From contig JABDJW010000365.1 of the NCBI GenBank assembly GCA_013002375.1, positions 1 to 8,691 of the forward strand: DNA of 8,691 bases, in the 5' to 3' direction. Under the pieces are notes generated by a model that saw only the letters and a list, made by a program, of their open reading frames with translations, was not told where the DNA came from and ran no database searches. Shown here piece after piece: positions 5,834 through 8,691 of the stretch; the stretch's first letter is position 1; every line of letters starts with the position of its first letter. This stretch comes from Acidimicrobiales bacterium. GTDB lineage: Bacteria > Actinomycetota > Acidimicrobiia > Acidimicrobiales > SHLQ01. Both the position numbers and the translations under genes were made by a program.

Positions 5834-6937
5834 GTGACCGATATCGACGTTGGACGGGGCAAGGGCGGCCGCCGCGCGTTGGGGTATGGCGACATCACGA
5901 TCGTGCCCAGCCGCCGCACCCGTGATCCGCAAGATGTCGACACCACCTGGGAGATCGACGCGTACTCGTTCCCGGCGCCGGTCCTGGCGTCGCCGATGGA
6001 TTGTGTCACCTCGCCGGCGACGGCCACCGAGATGGCCCGGCTGGGTGGCTTGGGGGTCTTGAACCTCGAGGGTCTGTGGACCCGTCATGCCGATCCCGCT
6101 GCGGTATTCGACCAGATCGCGTCGAGTGGCGCCGAGCAAGCGTCGGACCTGCTCCGGAAGCTCTATGCCGAACCGATCGACATGGATCTGCTCACGCAAC
6201 GGTTGCGCGACATCAAGGCCGGCGGTGGTCTGGCAGCCGCATCGGTGACCCCCGGTGCCGCCGCCGAGCTGGTCCCCAGCGTCGTCGCGGCCGAACTCGA
6301 CATGTTGGTCATCCAGCGCACGGTGATTTCGGCCGAACACGTGTCGAAGCAGGTCGAGCCGCTCAACCTCAAGACGTTCGTGCGCCACCTCGAAACGCCG
6401 GTGATCGTCGGCGGGTGCGGCAGCTATCAGGCCGCGCTGCACCTGATGCGCACCGGAGCCGCCGGTGTGCTGGTCGGCCTCGGTGGTGCGACCTCGAGTA
6501 CCGCAGCCGTGCTCGGCTTGGGCAGCGGTGCTGCCACGGCGGTCGCCGACGCGCGCGCCGCCCGAATGCGCCACCTCGACGAGACCGGTGTCTACTGCCA
6601 CGTGATCGCCGACGGCGGCATCGCCAACAGCGGTGACCTGGCCAAGGCCATCGTGTGTGGTGCCGACGCCGTCATGCTCGGTTCGCTGCTCACCGGCGCG
6701 ACCGAAGCACCAGGTCAGGGCTACGCCTGGAGCACCAAGGCGTCGCACCCCACGCTGCCGCGCGGTGAGCGTCACGCCGTCGACGTCGTCGGCTCGCTGG
6801 AGGAAATCCTGCACGGCCCGGCCACGACGGCCGACGGTCGCACCAATCTGGTCGGCGCCCTGCGCACCGCCATGGCGTCGTGCGGGTACACCAGTCTCAA
6901 AGATTTCCAGAAGGCCGAGGTGGCGGTTCATTCATGA
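5834..6937 (+). CDS. guaB3: GuaB3-family IMP dehydrogenase-related protein with altered catalytic loop
   Basis: The 367-residue protein belongs to the short IMP dehydrogenase-like group without CBS domains (GuaB3). Family marks are the N-terminal GRGKGGRRALGYGDI, IVPSRRTRDPQDVDT (24-37), SPATATEM-x-RLGGLGVLNLEGLW (60-82), PLNLKTFVRHL (176-186), LHLMRTGAAGVLVG (202-215), HVIADGGIANSGDLAKAI and GADAVMLGS, together the TIM-barrel IMP/phosphate-binding frame. The catalytic loop is unusual: IMP dehydrogenases have Cys-Thr-(Thr/Ser)-Arg, while here aligned residues are S221-S222-T223-A224, counted back from the conserved VLG at 226-228. The cysteine that forms the covalent XMP intermediate is therefore missing. 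The M. tuberculosis GuaB3 as I recall it also lacks the cysteine. The GTG start follows a good ribosome binding site. Its stop overlaps guaA (ATGA). A catalytically weak or regulatory role in guanine nucleotide synthesis is inferred; a standard GuaB should exist elsewhere in the genome. Confidence 0.93.
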   Translation: MTDIDVGRGKGGRRALGYGDITIVPSRRTRDPQDVDTTWEIDAYSFPAPVLASPMDCVTSPATATEMARLGGLGVLNLEGLWTRHADPAAVFDQIASSGAEQASDLLRKLYAEPIDMDLLTQRLRDIKAGGGLAAASVTPGAAAELVPSVVAAELDMLVIQRTVISAEHVSKQVEPLNLKTFVRHLETPVIVGGCGSYQAALHLMRTGAAGVLVGLGGATSSTAAVLGLGSGAATAVADARAARMRHLDETGVYCHVIADGGIANSGDLAKAIVCGADAVMLGSLLTGATEAPGQGYAWSTKASHPTLPRGERHAVDVVGSLEEILHGPATTADGRTNLVGALRTAMASCGYTSLKDFQKAEVAVHS

Positions 6938-8475
6938 GCACAGCACCGATGAGCACCCCGACCGTTCTCGTCGTCGACTTCGGCGCCCAGTACGCCCAGC
7001 TGATCGCCCGCCGGGTGCGTGAAGCACACGTCTACAGCGAGATCGTGCCCCACGACCTGACCGCAGAGGAGATTCGCGACCGCAAGCCGGCGGCCATCAT
7101 CTTCAGCGGCGGTCCAGCGTCGGTCAACGTCGAGGGCGCGCCGATCATCGATCCCGGCGTCTACGACCTCGGGGTTCCGATCATGGGCATCTGCTACGGC
7201 GCCCAGCTCATCGCCAAACAACACGGCGGCGAGGTCAGCCGGTTCGAGGCGGGGGAGTATGGCCGAACCGATCTCACCGTCAACCGGTCCGACGTGTTCC
7301 TCGATGGGCAATCGGCACAGCAGTCGGTGTGGATGAGTCACTTCGACGCGATCAGCAAGCCGCCGACGGGGTGCGAAGTACTGGCCTCGACCGCCAACAC
7401 GCCGGTCGCGGCGTTCGCCGGGCCGGGTCTCTGCGGGGTGCAGTACCACCCGGAGGTTTCGCACACCCCCGAAGGTCAGGCAGTGCTCGAGAACTTCCTC
7501 TACCGCATGGCCGACATCGAGCCCACCTGGACGATGGGCAATGTCATCGATCAACAGATCGAGATCATCCAGGAGCAGGTCGGCTCCGGTCGGGCCATCT
7601 GTGGCCTCAGTGGCGGGGTCGATTCCGCGGTGGCGGCTGCGTTGGTCCACCGGGCCATCGGCGCCCAGCTCACCTGTGTGTTCGTCGATACCGGCCTCAT
7701 GCGCAAGGACGAGGGCGAACAGGTCGTCGAGGTCTTCCGCCGCAACCAGCACATCGAGCTCATTCACGTCCGGGCCGCCGATGAGTTCTTCACCGCACTC
7801 GAAGGGGTCACCGAACCCGAGGCCAAGCGCAAGGCGATCGGCGAGAAGTTCATTCGCATCTTCGAGAAGGCCCAAGGTGGTATCGAAGATGCTCGGTTCC
7901 TGGTGCAGGGCACGCTGTACCCCGACGTCATCGAATCGGGCTCGAAGCACGCGGCCAAGATCAAGAGCCACCACAACGTGGGCGGCCTGCCCGAAGACAT
8001 GGAGTTCGAGCTGGTCGAGCCCCTGCGAGCGTTGTTCAAGGACGAAGTCCGAACGCTCGGTAGCGAGTTGGGCCTGCCCGACGAGATCGTCTGGCGTCAG
8101 CCCTTCCCGGGCCCCGGCCTGGGAGTGCGGATCATCGGCGAGGTCACGCCCGAGAAGGTCGCGATTCTGCAAGAAGCCGATGCCATCGTGCGCGAGGAGA
8201 TCGGCAAGGCCGGCCTGGAACGCGAGGTCTGGCAGGCCTTTGCGGTGCTGCCCGACATCCGGTCGGTCGGTGTGATGGGCGACGAACGCACCTACGGCTA
8301 TCCGGCGATCATCCGAGCGGTCACCAGCGAAGACGCCATGACCGCCGACTGGGCTCGGCTGCCCTACGACCTGCTCGAAACCATGTCGAGCCGGATCATC
8401 AACGAGGTCGACGGCATCAACCGGGTGGCGTACGACATCACGTCGAAGCCGCCCGGCACCATTGAATGGGAATAG
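6934..8475 (+). CDS. guaA: GMP synthase (glutamine-hydrolysing)
   Basis: GuaA converts XMP to GMP using glutamine and ATP, the last step of guanine nucleotide synthesis in the cytoplasm. The 513 residues match the usual length of about 510-525. The N-terminal class I glutamine amidotransferase domain (about 10-195) has the nucleophile C87 in GICYGAQ and the H172/E174 pair in YHPEVSHTPEG. The ATP pyrophosphatase domain carries the P-loop SGGVDS at 226-231. The C-terminal dimerisation/XMP-binding part has LVQGTLYPDVIESG, QPFPGPGLGVRIIGE and the terminal SKPPGTIEWE, all typical. All key residues are present. The ATG at 6934 is chosen because it overlaps the guaB3 stop as ATGA; a second ATG at 6949 gives a protein 5 residues shorter. 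GAGG at 6917 is rather far from the start, so translation is probably coupled to guaB3. I am confident of the function. Confidence 0.98.
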   Translation: MSTAPMSTPTVLVVDFGAQYAQLIARRVREAHVYSEIVPHDLTAEEIRDRKPAAIIFSGGPASVNVEGAPIIDPGVYDLGVPIMGICYGAQLIAKQHGGEVSRFEAGEYGRTDLTVNRSDVFLDGQSAQQSVWMSHFDAISKPPTGCEVLASTANTPVAAFAGPGLCGVQYHPEVSHTPEGQAVLENFLYRMADIEPTWTMGNVIDQQIEIIQEQVGSGRAICGLSGGVDSAVAAALVHRAIGAQLTCVFVDTGLMRKDEGEQVVEVFRRNQHIELIHVRAADEFFTALEGVTEPEAKRKAIGEKFIRIFEKAQGGIEDARFLVQGTLYPDVIESGSKHAAKIKSHHNVGGLPEDMEFELVEPLRALFKDEVRTLGSELGLPDEIVWRQPFPGPGLGVRIIGEVTPEKVAILQEADAIVREEIGKAGLEREVWQAFAVLPDIRSVGVMGDERTYGYPAIIRAVTSEDAMTADWARLPYDLLETMSSRIINEVDGINRVAYDITSKPPGTIEWE

Positions 8476-8479
8476 GCGA

Positions 8480-8691
8480 GTGGGCGTAGAGCCGGCTTCC
8501 CATCTCGATGCCCTCACCCGCGCATCGGCCGCCTTTGGCGAAGTCGTCGATCGGGTCGGCGACGATCAGTGGGAGGTCGCGATCCCCGGCTTTCACGAAT
8601 GGACCGTGCTCACCGCGGTGGCCCACGTCGTGATCGGCGCCGCGCACGCGACCGCGATGCTGAAGGGCGAGGATGCCACCCCGCTCCTCAC
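8480..8691 (+). CDS. Maleylpyruvate isomerase / DinB-like N-terminal domain protein, 5' part only
   Basis: Seventy codons are visible before the window ends. The pattern VGDDQW (26-31), a Pro, then EWTV-x-x-x-VAHVV-x-G (40-53) and an L-x-G-x-D segment is that of the N-terminal domain of actinobacterial mycothiol-dependent maleylpyruvate isomerase-like proteins (MDMPI_N, related to DinB). H49 is in the place of the first metal-binding histidine of this fold; the others would lie beyond the window. These proteins are mostly thiol-dependent enzymes of unknown substrate. The GTG at 8480 is 4 bases after the guaA stop, with only a weak purine stretch (GGGAA) before it, so it may be read through from guaA. 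The exact substrate cannot be told. Confidence 0.7.
   Translation, partial: MGVEPASHLDALTRASAAFGEVVDRVGDDQWEVAIPGFHEWTVLTAVAHVVIGAAHATAMLKGEDATPLL

Noticed and set aside
5171..6931. Minus-strand open frame of 586 codons opposite guaB3
   Set aside because: It lies opposite a well-supported gene, spans the intergenic region and terminator, and its translation has no domain-like pattern.
6928..8517. Minus-strand open frame of 529 codons opposite guaA
   Set aside because: It mirrors guaA almost end to end. Long antisense frames are expected opposite highly GC-biased conserved genes, and no start signal or domain was seen.
1..8691. CRISPR array, tRNA/rRNA genes, transposase or phage genes, attachment sites
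   Set aside because: No regularly spaced repeats, RNA-gene-like folds or mobile-element protein motifs were seen on either strand by reading; a tRNA or ncRNA scan was not possible.

Overview
The window is GC-rich bacterial DNA with typical actinobacterial traits: strong G/C bias at third codon positions, GTG starts, two promoters of the leaderless TANNNT-N7-start type, and a GuaB3-type IMP dehydrogenase paralogue next to guaA. A member of Actinomycetota is likely. An Acidimicrobiia-like lineage is my guess from gene content and protein style, not something I could test.

Left part (54-2447, minus strand): one gene for a large exported protein made of a signal peptide, a beta-propeller-like region with four [IV][YF]xGGxF-type repeats, and three tandem Ig-like repeats of about 105 residues. 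A 136-bp divergent intergenic region follows. It holds a perfect 14-bp palindrome and a leaderless-type promoter for the rightward genes.

Middle part (2584-5734, plus strand): a 53-residue small protein, a Nudix hydrolase of the CoA pyrophosphatase type (possibly starting at a CTG coupled to the small gene's stop), a four-helix membrane protein with its own leaderless-type promoter, and a membrane-anchored protein with two divergent copies of an NTF2-like extracytoplasmic domain. The last two genes overlap (TGATG), which suggests joint expression. A probable intrinsic terminator closes this block.

Right part (5834-8691, plus strand): guaB3 and guaA overlap by ATGA and form a purine operon. 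GuaA is complete with all catalytic motifs. GuaB3 has serine where IMP dehydrogenases carry the catalytic cysteine, so it is probably not a classical IMP dehydrogenase. Four bases after guaA starts a truncated gene with a mycothiol-dependent maleylpyruvate isomerase / DinB-like N-terminal domain.

I found no CRISPR array, tRNA, rRNA, insertion sequence or phage gene. Most of the window is ordinary chromosome. The points worth a second look are the altered GuaB3 active site, the CTG start, the small protein, the duplicated NTF2-like protein and the regulatory sites.
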